This document shows positions 43,368 to 52,264 of a stretch of DNA of 64,000 bases, in pieces. Position numbers and translations under genes: made by a program. Within the stretch, counting starts at the first letter, position 1; each line of letters opens with the position of its first letter. The notes under the pieces were generated by a model, which worked only from the letters and a program-made list of their open reading frames with translations, ran no database searches and was not told the DNA's origin. The stretch covers positions 1 to 64,000 of the forward strand of contig JAWLDA010000001.1 of assembly GCA_041686855.1 (NCBI GenBank). The letters are read 5' to 3'. This DNA comes from JAWLDA01 sp041686855. Its GTDB lineage: Bacteria; Bacillota; Limnochordia; DTU080; RSA5.

Positions 43368-44081
43368 TTGGCTGTGGTGGAGTACGACACGTTACACCCC
43401 CAAGAGTTCAAAGAGAAGATGGAGCGCGCACCGGTTGCATACCAACCTATCGGCTGCATGGAGTGGCATGGCAAGCACCTGCCCTTTGGCCTTGATGGGC
43501 TCAAAGCCCTCGCTCTAAGCAAGCGGGTTGCCGACTCCGTTGGAGGAGTCGTCCTTCCACCGCTCCACCTTGGGATCCACACTCCGGGCAATATGCGACT
43601 CTCGGTGTGGAGGAATCACAACCTCTACATCAGCGAGAGACTCTTCGGTGACCTCTTGCACGAGACATGTGACCAGTTGGCGGCAGTCGGCTTCAAGGTG
43701 ATCGTCCTATGGACGGGCCACGCACCCGCATACCAGGGACGATTTATCGAGGAGTTCGCCCGGAAGTACATGTGGCTACATCACTCGCGCGTGTCGCTGG
43801 TCGTACCTGACGAGGACGAAGCGGCTGTGGCGATGGGGCTGTCAAAGGTGGACCACGCCGGCCCATGGGAGACCTCGCTCATGATGGAGTTGTACCCCAA
43901 CTTGGTGAAAATGGAGCGGCTCGACGACGACTTGCGTGGCGTTGCGGTTGACCCGCGGGGCGCGTCAAGTCCTGAGCTTGGGGCCAAGGCGTGTGCCTGG
44001 TTTGTGGACCGCGTTCAAGAACAGGTGCGCAGTGCGCTACAGACGATGGAGAGGTATGAAAGGGACGATGATTGGGAGTAG
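43368..44081 (+). CDS. Creatininase-family metallo-amidohydrolase
   Basis: A 237-residue family member, divergent from that at 40883. Metal-binding residues are read as E and H in C-M-E-W-H-G-K-H, D in F-G-L-D-G-L, H in T-G-H-A-P and E in G-P-W-E-T. TTG 43368 with AAAGGAG is a likely start; GTG 43374 is an alternative. It follows the selenoprotein by 73 bases. Two such enzymes flanking the pair suggest a short pathway that opens amide or cyclic-amide bonds. Confidence 0.88.
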   Translation: MAVVEYDTLHPQEFKEKMERAPVAYQPIGCMEWHGKHLPFGLDGLKALALSKRVADSVGGVVLPPLHLGIHTPGNMRLSVWRNHNLYISERLFGDLLHETCDQLAAVGFKVIVLWTGHAPAYQGRFIEEFARKYMWLHHSRVSLVVPDEDEAAVAMGLSKVDHAGPWETSLMMELYPNLVKMERLDDDLRGVAVDPRGASSPELGAKACAWFVDRVQEQVRSALQTMERYERDDDWE

Positions 44082-44098
44082 CGTGTGAGATCGAATGG

Positions 44099-44127
44099 TG
44101 GCCGCGGCGTTCATTACACCGCGGCCA
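44099..44127. terminator. Bidirectional terminator between convergent genes
   Basis: TGGCCGCGG (44099-44107) pairs perfectly with CCGCGGCCA (44119-44127) around an 11-base loop, between the creatininase-family gene and the 3' end of the heparinase-like gene. T tracts are weak on both sides. Confidence 0.6.
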
Positions 44128-44134
44128 TCGTGTC

Positions 44135-47100
44135 TTACGGGTTCTCGGCGATGACCACGATTTCGGCGCTCTCGTACCCTTTGGCGGTCACGTCAATGCG
44201 ATGGGTGCCTTGGGGCAAACCTCGCATCGTAGCCGCAACCTTGTTGGTCCCCTCTACCCGCGAGAACTTGTTGAAGCCCAGGCCGACGAAGACTACTGCA
44301 TCCTCCGGCAGATACTCTTCTGGAATCGGCTCGCCATGCGAGTCGGTGAAGGTGACTTCGATCGCAAACGCTTCTCGCGCCGTGACACGCATCTCGTGCC
44401 GAATCGGCAGAATTCGGCCTCCGGTCGGTGCTACGTCGATCTCGTGAGTGCGCACGAATCCGCCCGGCCGCCCCGCGACGAGTTTGACGTGCTCGTCACG
44501 GTAGACGGGTGGAAGCGTGCCCCGGTACGTGCCATCCTCCTCCTGGTTCATACGGATTCGGTGGTCGCCTGCAACTAGGATCATCTCGACAAGGGACCGG
44601 TTACCATCGGCGCTCTCGACACCGGTGCGCTCGGGCCTGGCCTCCTCGACATTGGACCCACCGCGATCGGACCCGCCGCCATCCGCCTTCTCAACACCGT
44701 CGTTCTCCCACCGCAGGGAGGCGCTCAATTCGACGGGTTGACCACGTTCCACCTCCACTCTGGTGGGGGCCACGATCTCCCACGGGGTCGTCACGGTGAC
44801 TTCGGTCGTGAAGGGTGGGATGTTCACCCCGGCTTTCTCCGCCGATATCGTGAGGGTGCGGACGCCTACCTGCGTTTCTGCGGGAATCGTCGCCGTGTAA
44901 CGACCAGCCTCGCCTTCGACAAAGGCGACGGTTCTCCCCTCGATCTGGGTACGAACGACGGCGCCCAAAAGAGGGGCTCCTGAGCCGGCTTCAACGAGTC
45001 GTACGGCGATGGCAGCGGGGTCACTCTCCAATCGCGCCCACGTACCGGTGCGGGCGAGGAGGACTCGTCCCGGCTCTATCAGGTGCCACCTCGCTCCGTC
45101 TCGTACCTCGGAGACGGCTTGCACAAAGGATCCGTCGGTATCTTGGTGGTAAAGCGCTGTGTCCGGATCAGCCGGCAGATGAATCCAAACGGCTTCCGGT
45201 GCGGTAAGTTCGTAGATACCGTTGGCCCCTGCCTCGAGGTGAACGAACCCAGGGACACTGAATCGGTCGCCCGGTTTCACGTCGTGGATCAAGAGCTTCT
45301 CGCCCGATGCGAACGAGGTGGAATTCTCCACGTGGAGGTGTGAGAAGTTGGCGTCGACGCGGCGGATGACGGTCGAGGCACCCTCCTCGTTTGTCACTCG
45401 CTTGCCGTCGAAGTAACGGTTTAATGCGCCCAGCACGTTGCGAGAGTAGGGCAGGTCGACGACGCTGGGCAGCACCATCTCTCGAGGCTCCGTCTCGAGC
45501 AACCCTTGGGCGAGGAGGAAGTCGGTAGTCGAGACGTACACTCGGTAGTAGTCGCCCGCTTGCTCGACGCGCTCGATGACATAGGGGGAGTTGTGCGAGT
45601 ACTCGTCGGCGTCGATCAGGATGTGCCGGCCTTGCAGGCTGTCACCAAGCGGCAGTCGACTCTCGACTACGATAGCCGGTGCGTGGTCATCGACGGCTAC
45701 GATGCGTCCTCCGTATTCGGAGGCGTTGGCTTCGATTTCAATCGTAGGCGTGACGAGCAGGCTCCCCTTCTCCATTCGAATCGTGGGAAACGCCTCGCCT
45801 TCGGACCGGATCAAGGCAAACTCCGCGTCTGTTTGAAAGCGCGTGCCGTTATGCATAGCCGTGAAGGCCTTTCCGGAGAGCGTGCTCAAAATAACATCTT
45901 CCGCAGGAGCGCCCCTGTGCTCCGCCAAGGTGGCTGCAAACGCGACGGGACGCAAACGCTCGTCCGATTCAGTCACTAACTCCAGGGGTTGTACCCGATC
46001 GACTTGGAATTGGCCGGTACCAAGGTCGATGAGAGCGACGAACTGGCTCGGTTGCGGTCCAGTATCTCGAGCCAATACGTATGGAACAAATTGCATCGGT
46101 GACGGCCCGGAGGCGATGATCACCTCTCGGTCCGCTTCAGGCAGCATTGTCAGGCGCACGCCCAGCTCGTTCCCGGGACGATCGGCCCACGTCGCTTGCC
46201 AAACGTCATGGGTCGATGCGTGACGAGCCCCGCATAAGAACCCGTAGCCGCTGTTCCCCGGCGGCGGGCTCCAGTAGTAGCCTTGGTCGGCAAAGGAACG
46301 GAGAAATCCGTCACTGCGGATCTCCTCGCCCCAGCAGTAATTCGGATCGGCCAGAGAGCCTGGTTCAGGCGCCGAGAGATTCAATCCACTCGTCTGCAGG
46401 TCCCGGCCCAGCCCGTGGAACGAGTAGTCTCGTGACTGACCGCCGTTCACTCGGAAAATGTCGACGAGATACGAGTTTTCGCTGGAGGTGTCAATGAGGG
46501 CCAGCGTGCGGCGGTACAGGTCCGTCTCGTCGTACGCGAGCTCATTAGAGGCGTCGACGATACTGTAGCCTTCTCCCGCACTAAAGTAGTTGAGGCTGCC
46601 GCCTGATGAGTCAGCCGTCAGTTGACTCTTCTCGTCCACCACGACGGTGTTGTGGGAGACTGTACGCCGAGTCCAGCCTGAACGGTAATGGGCGCTGCTG
46701 TGCCCGGGATCGTTGGACAACTCCCTGCCGGCGGCGTAAAAGTTGATGCCCAACTCATCAAACTGTCCGTGGTTGAGCGTGGCTCCGTACCGCAACAACG
46801 CGCCTCTTTGGTTGAGGCCGTCGCCGGAGCGCAACATGGCCACTCCTTTGGCGCCAAAGAGTTCTGACGGGCGAGATGGCGCTTCGGTGGCTTGAGCGTC
46901 GTACTCCGTTACCCGCTCCACTCGAAAGAGGTGGACGCGTCCGTTCGTCAAACGTCCGTTGGGATTCCCATCGGCCATGTCGGCCAAGTACTGAGCGTAC
47001 TCCGCCCGCTTCTCAGGAGAATCGGTGCGTGCGTAAAAGAGCAACGCCCATTGGAACGCCTCTTGATCAAAGCGACGCTCAGTGCGAACGATCGCCCGAT

Positions 47101-48841
47101 CAGGACCTGCGTCTCCATAGAGGGCCACTCGCCCTGCGATGCTGTTCTTCTCTTTGATGCCGATGTAGAATCGCGCAAAGCGGGGATCGTCGTACAGGTT
47201 GATCCCCTCCGGGTAGCGAGGCGTCCGGAGGTGGTAGAGCGCTTCGGCGATGTCAAGGTAGAGACGGCGCGTGTGATCGGCGTAGCTCGGCGATGTCTCA
47301 AAGTAGTTGCCGTCTCGGTCAATGTTGTTGACGATCATGTTGCCGATGGACGTCGGACCGTTGACCACCCAATCAATGTACTCGTCAATACCGAGGAGGG
47401 AGCCTGCCGCCAATATTCCGTGGTTGAAATCGGCCGTGCCGTTGTGCAGTCGGTCACGGTACCCGGGCTGATTGACGGTGCGGTACGCGTAGTCCGCGCC
47501 GTTGAGAATCAGATTGTATGCCACATTCTCCTTTATCGTTAGGTCGGAGTTGCTCGGTGACGCTACGTCCAACACGCCGCTGTTCCAGATGAGATCAAAG
47601 GCGTTGACGTAGGTGCGAAGGCTACGGGTCACCTGATAGTAAGGGCGATCCAATCGTCCGCCCTCTTTGCCGGGCCCTAATCCTGGGTAGTCGAGAGGAC
47701 CCTCAGTCGCCGTCGGATAGACAGTAGCCAGGGCATCTAGGATGACTGCGGCTTTGTGCGCATACGCCTTGTCACCGGTTATGACGTAAGCGTAGGCGAG
47801 CGGTTCGAGGGCCGCGGTCATCTCTGAGACAACAAAGGAGTTCCATCTCGCTACAAAATAGTAGATGGTCCCATCGGGTGCGGTCCAGCCGCTGCCGTCG
47901 TCGGGGTACTCTTCGCTTGGGAATGTGTCGCCGCTTGCGCATCGGACTTTCCCAGGCGCGTGCCAACCCACGGGCTCGAGCTTGGAGCCGTCGGTGGGAC
48001 AGATGCCGCCGAGCCCGTAGATGTAATACGATCCGGGCTCCGGGACCAGTGCGCGGATCTCTTCGTCAGGCACGTCCAACCATCGAGTTCGTCCGGTGAG
48101 AATCGGGACGTCGAAGTCGAAGTCTCGGGTAAAGACGCGCGGGTGCTCGAGCGTAAGATCCGGCTCGAGGTACGCCGGCATCTGCCACTTCACACCGGCA
48201 GGGGCCTCTGTGTCTGCGTTGTCACCTTCTGTTGCCGCAGGGCTCATCGTTTCACCTCGTTCGTCTGGCGATGCTACCAGGGTGAGTTCGTCGTACCAAA
48301 CCTTGCCCCGCAAACCGACGCCTCCTCTGGCGTTCGCGTAGGCGGTCAGGTGAAGCGCGTGCGTTTGCGGGGTGGTGGTAAAGGGATACTCGTTGAGGGT
48401 CCAATCGAGGGCGCGTTCGCTATCGAGCCAGTGGACGGCCACTCGACGATCAGCGCGATCGAACTCTTCGATGAGTATGCTGATGAAACCGCCTTCCCCG
48501 ACGGGGTCGTCCGTCTTGGTCCATACGGACACCGTGTACGACGTCCCTGCCGTCGCCTGGATGGCAGGGGACCTGACCCCGGCGTACGACTCGGTTGAAT
48601 CGTCGACGACGAGGAGGCTGCCGACACCCTCGTGAGCGTCAGAGACAATCGTGCCGGCTCCACTCCAAGCGGGGGGCAAGCGGTCGGCGGACTCGTCAAA
48701 GGATTCATGAAAGAGTGTTTGGGTCGTTCCTTGAGCTGCGGTTACGGGCGTCGTCCAATTCGCCCCAAATAGGGCGAGCATTAAACAGACTGCTAACGCT
48801 ACCTTGGGCGCTTGCCCGAGGTAGCGAATCGGGTACCACAT
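44135..48841 (-). CDS. Giant secreted heparinase II/III-family polysaccharide lyase
   Basis: A 1568-residue exported protein. Signal peptide (about 10-35, ending V-T-A-A-Q); CBM4/9-like jelly roll at about 38-190 (F-H-E-S-F-D, W-Y-D-E-L-T); an alpha/alpha-toroid alginate-lyase-type domain at about 230-620 (N-H-G-I-L-A-A-G, F-E-T-S-P-S-Y-A-D-H); and the heparinase II/III-type beta-sandwich at about 640-1000, with H-G-Q-F-D-E-L, N-D-P-G-H and V-S-H-N-T-V-V-V-D. Further beta-rich domains, including Ig-like ones, fill the C terminus. This layout fits PL families such as PL12, 15, 17, 21 or 39, which act on uronic-acid polymers. ATG 48841 has AGAGGAG eight bases upstream; the frame is open from 48913. 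It is longer than usual family members. Confidence 0.88.
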   Translation of the reverse strand: MWYPIRYLGQAPKVALAVCLMLALFGANWTTPVTAAQGTTQTLFHESFDESADRLPPAWSGAGTIVSDAHEGVGSLLVVDDSTESYAGVRSPAIQATAGTSYTVSVWTKTDDPVGEGGFISILIEEFDRADRRVAVHWLDSERALDWTLNEYPFTTTPQTHALHLTAYANARGGVGLRGKVWYDELTLVASPDERGETMSPAATEGDNADTEAPAGVKWQMPAYLEPDLTLEHPRVFTRDFDFDVPILTGRTRWLDVPDEEIRALVPEPGSYYIYGLGGICPTDGSKLEPVGWHAPGKVRCASGDTFPSEEYPDDGSGWTAPDGTIYYFVARWNSFVVSEMTAALEPLAYAYVITGDKAYAHKAAVILDALATVYPTATEGPLDYPGLGPGKEGGRLDRPYYQVTRSLRTYVNAFDLIWNSGVLDVASPSNSDLTIKENVAYNLILNGADYAYRTVNQPGYRDRLHNGTADFNHGILAAGSLLGIDEYIDWVVNGPTSIGNMIVNNIDRDGNYFETSPSYADHTRRLYLDIAEALYHLRTPRYPEGINLYDDPRFARFYIGIKEKNSIAGRVALYGDAGPDRAIVRTERRFDQEAFQWALLFYARTDSPEKRAEYAQYLADMADGNPNGRLTNGRVHLFRVERVTEYDAQATEAPSRPSELFGAKGVAMLRSGDGLNQRGALLRYGATLNHGQFDELGINFYAAGRELSNDPGHSSAHYRSGWTRRTVSHNTVVVDEKSQLTADSSGGSLNYFSAGEGYSIVDASNELAYDETDLYRRTLALIDTSSENSYLVDIFRVNGGQSRDYSFHGLGRDLQTSGLNLSAPEPGSLADPNYCWGEEIRSDGFLRSFADQGYYWSPPPGNSGYGFLCGARHASTHDVWQATWADRPGNELGVRLTMLPEADREVIIASGPSPMQFVPYVLARDTGPQPSQFVALIDLGTGQFQVDRVQPLELVTESDERLRPVAFAATLAEHRGAPAEDVILSTLSGKAFTAMHNGTRFQTDAEFALIRSEGEAFPTIRMEKGSLLVTPTIEIEANASEYGGRIVAVDDHAPAIVVESRLPLGDSLQGRHILIDADEYSHNSPYVIERVEQAGDYYRVYVSTTDFLLAQGLLETEPREMVLPSVVDLPYSRNVLGALNRYFDGKRVTNEEGASTVIRRVDANFSHLHVENSTSFASGEKLLIHDVKPGDRFSVPGFVHLEAGANGIYELTAPEAVWIHLPADPDTALYHQDTDGSFVQAVSEVRDGARWHLIEPGRVLLARTGTWARLESDPAAIAVRLVEAGSGAPLLGAVVRTQIEGRTVAFVEGEAGRYTATIPAETQVGVRTLTISAEKAGVNIPPFTTEVTVTTPWEIVAPTRVEVERGQPVELSASLRWENDGVEKADGGGSDRGGSNVEEARPERTGVESADGNRSLVEMILVAGDHRIRMNQEEDGTYRGTLPPVYRDEHVKLVAGRPGGFVRTHEIDVAPTGGRILPIRHEMRVTAREAFAIEVTFTDSHGEPIPEEYLPEDAVVFVGLGFNKFSRVEGTNKVAATMRGLPQGTHRIDVTAKGYESAEIVVIAENP

Positions 48842-49249
48842 CGCGTTTACTCCTCTCAAACCACGAGATCCGTCAATGCGCAGTTTTGTAACACTGTAAG
48901 GAAGGGATTCCATAATCTAGTTGCTTGGCCTTCCTTTGAACCTTTCCGAACAGGATGTAACGGAAGGATGCTGGGGCCTGTTTGCCAGGTCGAGCCCCTT
49001 GACTACCCCCTCTCCAGTGTTAATCAGGAACCCGTCATGACCCGGGGATTCCGCCGTTTCGCATGCGCCGTCAGGAGGGCGAACGGGAGGGGTGACTAAC
49101 CCAATTAAAAGGAAATTGAAAAATGCCCACCAATAAACTCTCATTCCCCATAAGGTAAGAGGGATAACGAATGGTGAATGTTACATGACACAGCGATGGA
49201 ACGAACAGCTTGAGGCCAGGGATGATGATGGACGTACAGGAGTGGACTT
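48842..49249. other. Divergent intergenic region without a recognisable gene
   Basis: About 400 bases between the heparinase-like gene (minus) and the membrane protein (plus). A nested hairpin occurs near 48973-49000 (GGGGC ... GCCCC enclosing CCTG-TTTGC-CAGG), followed by TTGACT, a possible -35 box. It does not match a riboswitch class that I know. Promoters for both genes must lie here, but I cannot place them with confidence. Confidence 0.5.
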
Positions 49250-50140
49250 ATGATCCCGCAACGATTATCTCGATGGCACGTGTGGCGGGAAGAGCGTGCA
49301 CTCGTCGTCATCGGCCTGACCCTGTGCTGCGTCGCCGCGCTCATGCAAGCAGCGATCTGGGTGCGCGGTACGGCGCTGGTGCTCCCGGAAGGGGACCTCT
49401 CGCGCGCCGTCTCCTTCGGAGCGGCGGTCGGGATGTTTGTGCTCTCGACGGCTCTGATTCTACCCGTGGCGCCACTTGACCCCAGAGGTCGCCGCAGGTT
49501 TCGCAACACCCTCCTGGTTTTTGCCGTCTACGGCCTCGTCATTGAGAACCTCCAGCATGCCCGCGGTATTGATCCGCGCTTCTCGTCATACGGCGACGTG
49601 GTCGACTTGGTTTTGGGTATTCTCTTTGGTCTCTTCGCGTTGGCAGTCGTTGTAACCTACACCGACCTCACCTTGCGGTTCTTTCGCACTAAAGAGTCGG
49701 AGCGGTGCCCTTCGCTGCTTAAGGTTGGGATCGAATACGGACTTGTCACGACGGCGATGGGAATGGCGTCCGGCATCTGGATGAGCATCCTTCAAGGCCG
49801 TTTTGTCGCGGAGTCCGGGAATATCATTTGGTTGCACGGATTCGGCTTTCACGGTCTGCAGGCCGTCCCGTTGATTGCGTGGCTCCTCCTGCGAGCCGAT
49901 GTCGATCGCCGGATTGCCAGTCGACTTGCTCACATCGGCGGAGTTTCGTGGGCGGCGTGCATCGCTTTGATTGGCCTGCAGACGCTTCTGGGACGTGACC
50001 TCTACACTTGGGAGGCGCTCCCGATGCTTTCGCTTGTCGCAGCCGTTCTTTGGGTGGGAGTTATCGCGAAGGCCACCTTGGAATGGGTGCAGCGATCGTC
50101 CGATCTCTCGTTCTCCCAGACCATCAGCAAAGGAGAGTGA
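49250..50140 (+). CDS. Unassigned multi-pass membrane protein
   Basis: A 296-residue protein with about seven to eight hydrophobic helices separated by short charged loops, and conserved-looking motifs V-I-E-N-L-Q-H-A-R-G and W-L-H-G-F-G-F-H-G-L-Q-A-V-P, whose His residues lie at membrane edges and could bind a cofactor or metal. I do not recognise the family. AGGAG eight bases before ATG 49250. The BNR_4 gene follows 2 bases after its stop, so they are co-transcribed. Confidence 0.82.
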   Translation: MIPQRLSRWHVWREERALVVIGLTLCCVAALMQAAIWVRGTALVLPEGDLSRAVSFGAAVGMFVLSTALILPVAPLDPRGRRRFRNTLLVFAVYGLVIENLQHARGIDPRFSSYGDVVDLVLGILFGLFALAVVVTYTDLTLRFFRTKESERCPSLLKVGIEYGLVTTAMGMASGIWMSILQGRFVAESGNIIWLHGFGFHGLQAVPLIAWLLLRADVDRRIASRLAHIGGVSWAACIALIGLQTLLGRDLYTWEALPMLSLVAAVLWVGVIAKATLEWVQRSSDLSFSQTISKGE

Positions 50141-50142
50141 GC

Positions 50143-51414
50143 ATGCCCCTCACATCCTTAAAACGCCAGATGGCTCAACCCGGCGAATCGTACTTAGCTT
50201 TGGCCCCGGATGCCGGTTGGTGCTGGTTTGCAGATCCCCGAGCTGTGTATTACAACGATACCCTCTATGCAGGGTGGGTCGACTCACAGGGTAGCCTCGG
50301 GGTCGGGGCGCTCAGTCTCTCGACGGGTGAGGTGCGTCGGCACATCGTGCAAAATGAGCTAGAGCGGGACGACCACGATAACCCGACCTTTGCGTTTCAT
50401 CCGAACGGTCGATTGATGCTCTTTTACTCACGCCACTCGCGAGACGACATGTACGTCGTCGATTCCGTGGAAGCAGGTGACATCTCCAGGTGGCATCCGG
50501 CCCGCCTCATCCAACTCAACGACGTGGCCGCCAACGCTCACGTCTACTCCGGCGGCCACGACCGGTACACCTACCCGTCGCCCTTTCGCCTGACCGATGA
50601 GGAAAGGCGCATCTACCTCTTTTGGCGTGGTCTCGATCACAAACCCAACCTGTCAATATCAAACGACGACGGAAAGACGTGGTCTGCCGGACGCATCGTG
50701 GTCATCGGGAACGAGACCTACCTCAATCAGCGCCCGTACACCAAAATGTCCAGCAATGGTCGCGATCGCATCCACATGGCGTTTACAGACGGGCATCCCC
50801 GTAATGAGCCAACCAACAGCATCCACTACGCCTGCCTGCGAGCCGGCTCTTTCTATCGGGCCGACGGGTCCAAGATCGGCGCTCTCGGCGATTTACCTTT
50901 TAAAGCAGAGGACGCGGACGTGGTGTACGATGCGCGCCCTTCGCAGATCCGGTCGTGGGTGTGGGACGTTGCAACGGATCATGAGGAGAATCCCGTCATT
51001 GTTTACGCTCGCTTTCCTAGGGATGACGACCATCGCTACCATTACGCTCGTTGGGACGGGCAGCGTTGGCACGACCACGAGGTGGTTGCGGCGGGTCCGT
51101 GGTTTCCGCAGACGCCGGCGGGTGAAGAGGAGAGGGAGCCACACTACTCCGGTGGGATCGTCTTGGATCCGGTGAATCCCGACGTCGTCTACCTCTCACG
51201 TTTGGTGGACGGAGTGCGTGAGATCGAGCGGTGGCAAACCCGTGATCGAGGCGTGACGTGGGAGCGCTTTTCCGTCACGTCCGGCTCAAAGCACGACAAC
51301 ATCCGACCGTATGTGGTGAATGCAAAGGGAGGGAGCTGCCTCCTCTGGCTGAACGTTGAACAGTACCGACATTACACGGATTATCGGTGCTCTCTACGGA
51401 TCGCACAGTTTTAG
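50143..51414 (+). CDS. BNR_4-family beta-propeller protein
   Basis: A 423-residue propeller with one clear Asp box (S-N-D-D-G-K-T-W) and the family motifs W-C-W-F-A-D-P-R-A-V, D-D-H-D-N-P, Y-T-Y-P-S-P-F and W-D-V-A-T-D-H. BNR_4-type seven-bladed propellers include the PL24 and PL25 ulvan lyases, so a lyase for sulfated uronic-acid polymers is a reasonable guess, consistent with the adjacent sulfatase. There is no signal peptide. The frame is open from 50008, but AAAGGAGAG places the start at ATG 50143. It is followed by a PhyH gene and a sulfatase on the same strand. Confidence 0.85.
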   Translation: MPLTSLKRQMAQPGESYLALAPDAGWCWFADPRAVYYNDTLYAGWVDSQGSLGVGALSLSTGEVRRHIVQNELERDDHDNPTFAFHPNGRLMLFYSRHSRDDMYVVDSVEAGDISRWHPARLIQLNDVAANAHVYSGGHDRYTYPSPFRLTDEERRIYLFWRGLDHKPNLSISNDDGKTWSAGRIVVIGNETYLNQRPYTKMSSNGRDRIHMAFTDGHPRNEPTNSIHYACLRAGSFYRADGSKIGALGDLPFKAEDADVVYDARPSQIRSWVWDVATDHEENPVIVYARFPRDDDHRYHYARWDGQRWHDHEVVAAGPWFPQTPAGEEEREPHYSGGIVLDPVNPDVVYLSRLVDGVREIERWQTRDRGVTWERFSVTSGSKHDNIRPYVVNAKGGSCLLWLNVEQYRHYTDYRCSLRIAQF

Positions 51415-51457
51415 TCTCTGGGACGTATGCCTAGGGCGCATTAAGGAGGAGCCGCTC

Positions 51458-52252
51458 ATGTTAAACCGACAGCAGGTGGACTTTTATCACGAGCACGGTT
51501 ACTTGCACATCCCAAACGTCTTTAGTACGGAAGAAATCAAGGTGCTCGCAGACGAGATGGATTGGTTGATCGAGACGTGGGCGATGCGCACTCCCGGGTG
51601 GAGTGGGCCATGGCGCAAGGAGTACATGGACGAGGAGACGGAACAGAAATCGCAACTGGTCGCGATGCATGATCTGTACTTTTACTCTGCGGCGTGGATG
51701 CGAGCTGTCACACACGAACGGGTCGTAAATGCGATGACCGCATTGCTGGGGCCAGACGTCGAACTGCACCACTCTACCATGCACGTGAAGCCTCCGGAGA
51801 CCGGACATCCGTTTCCCATGCATCAAGATCTTCCGTTTTACCATCACGAGGATGAAAGGTACGTCGACGTTCTCGTGCATCTGGACGACACCAACCACGA
51901 GAATGGCGAAATTCGTTTCTTGGATGGTTCCCATAAGTTGGGTCCGCTCGAGCATGTGACCGAGACGGAGGATGGCCCCTGCACACCGCACCTACCGCCT
52001 GATCAATACCGGCTTGAGGATACCGTCCCCGTTCCGGCGAAGGCGGGCGACCTGGTGGTCTTTAACATCTACACCGTCCATGGATCGTACATCAACAGGA
52101 CGGACAAAAACCGGCGGATGGTGCGCATCGGCTATCGGCATCCCGAGAATCAACAGTTGGCGGGACAAAGCGTGGGTCGTCCCGGGCTTATCGTCGCCGG
52201 TCGGAGGACCCGCGAAAAAGGCCAAGAGCTCCTCACCAATCGAGCGGTTTAG
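51458..52252 (+). CDS. Phytanoyl-CoA dioxygenase (PhyH) family protein
   Basis: A 264-residue Fe(II)/2-oxoglutarate-dependent dioxygenase-fold protein. The facial triad is H122-x-D124 (M-H-Q-D) and H208 (T-V-H-G), with R214 or R219/220 as the 2-oxoglutarate anchor. Such enzymes hydroxylate small molecules or sugar-derived compounds. ATG 51458 has AAGGAGGA upstream. It lies between the BNR_4 and sulfatase genes and probably handles a product of that pathway. Confidence 0.92.
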   Translation: MLNRQQVDFYHEHGYLHIPNVFSTEEIKVLADEMDWLIETWAMRTPGWSGPWRKEYMDEETEQKSQLVAMHDLYFYSAAWMRAVTHERVVNAMTALLGPDVELHHSTMHVKPPETGHPFPMHQDLPFYHHEDERYVDVLVHLDDTNHENGEIRFLDGSHKLGPLEHVTETEDGPCTPHLPPDQYRLEDTVPVPAKAGDLVVFNIYTVHGSYINRTDKNRRMVRIGYRHPENQQLAGQSVGRPGLIVAGRRTREKGQELLTNRAV

Positions 52253-52264
52253 GAGGAACGGTGC

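Noticed and set aside
43045..43518. 157-residue open frame overlapping the selenoprotein 3' end
   Set aside because: Arg/Pro/Ser-rich shadow frame without a family-like pattern; it overlaps both the selenoprotein and the next gene.
47960..48598. 212-residue plus-strand gene inside the heparinase-like gene
   Set aside because: Antisense shadow of a strongly supported coding frame.
48973..49000. Riboswitch upstream of the heparinase-like or membrane-protein gene
   Set aside because: The nested hairpin matches no riboswitch class that I know; a covariance-model search would settle it.
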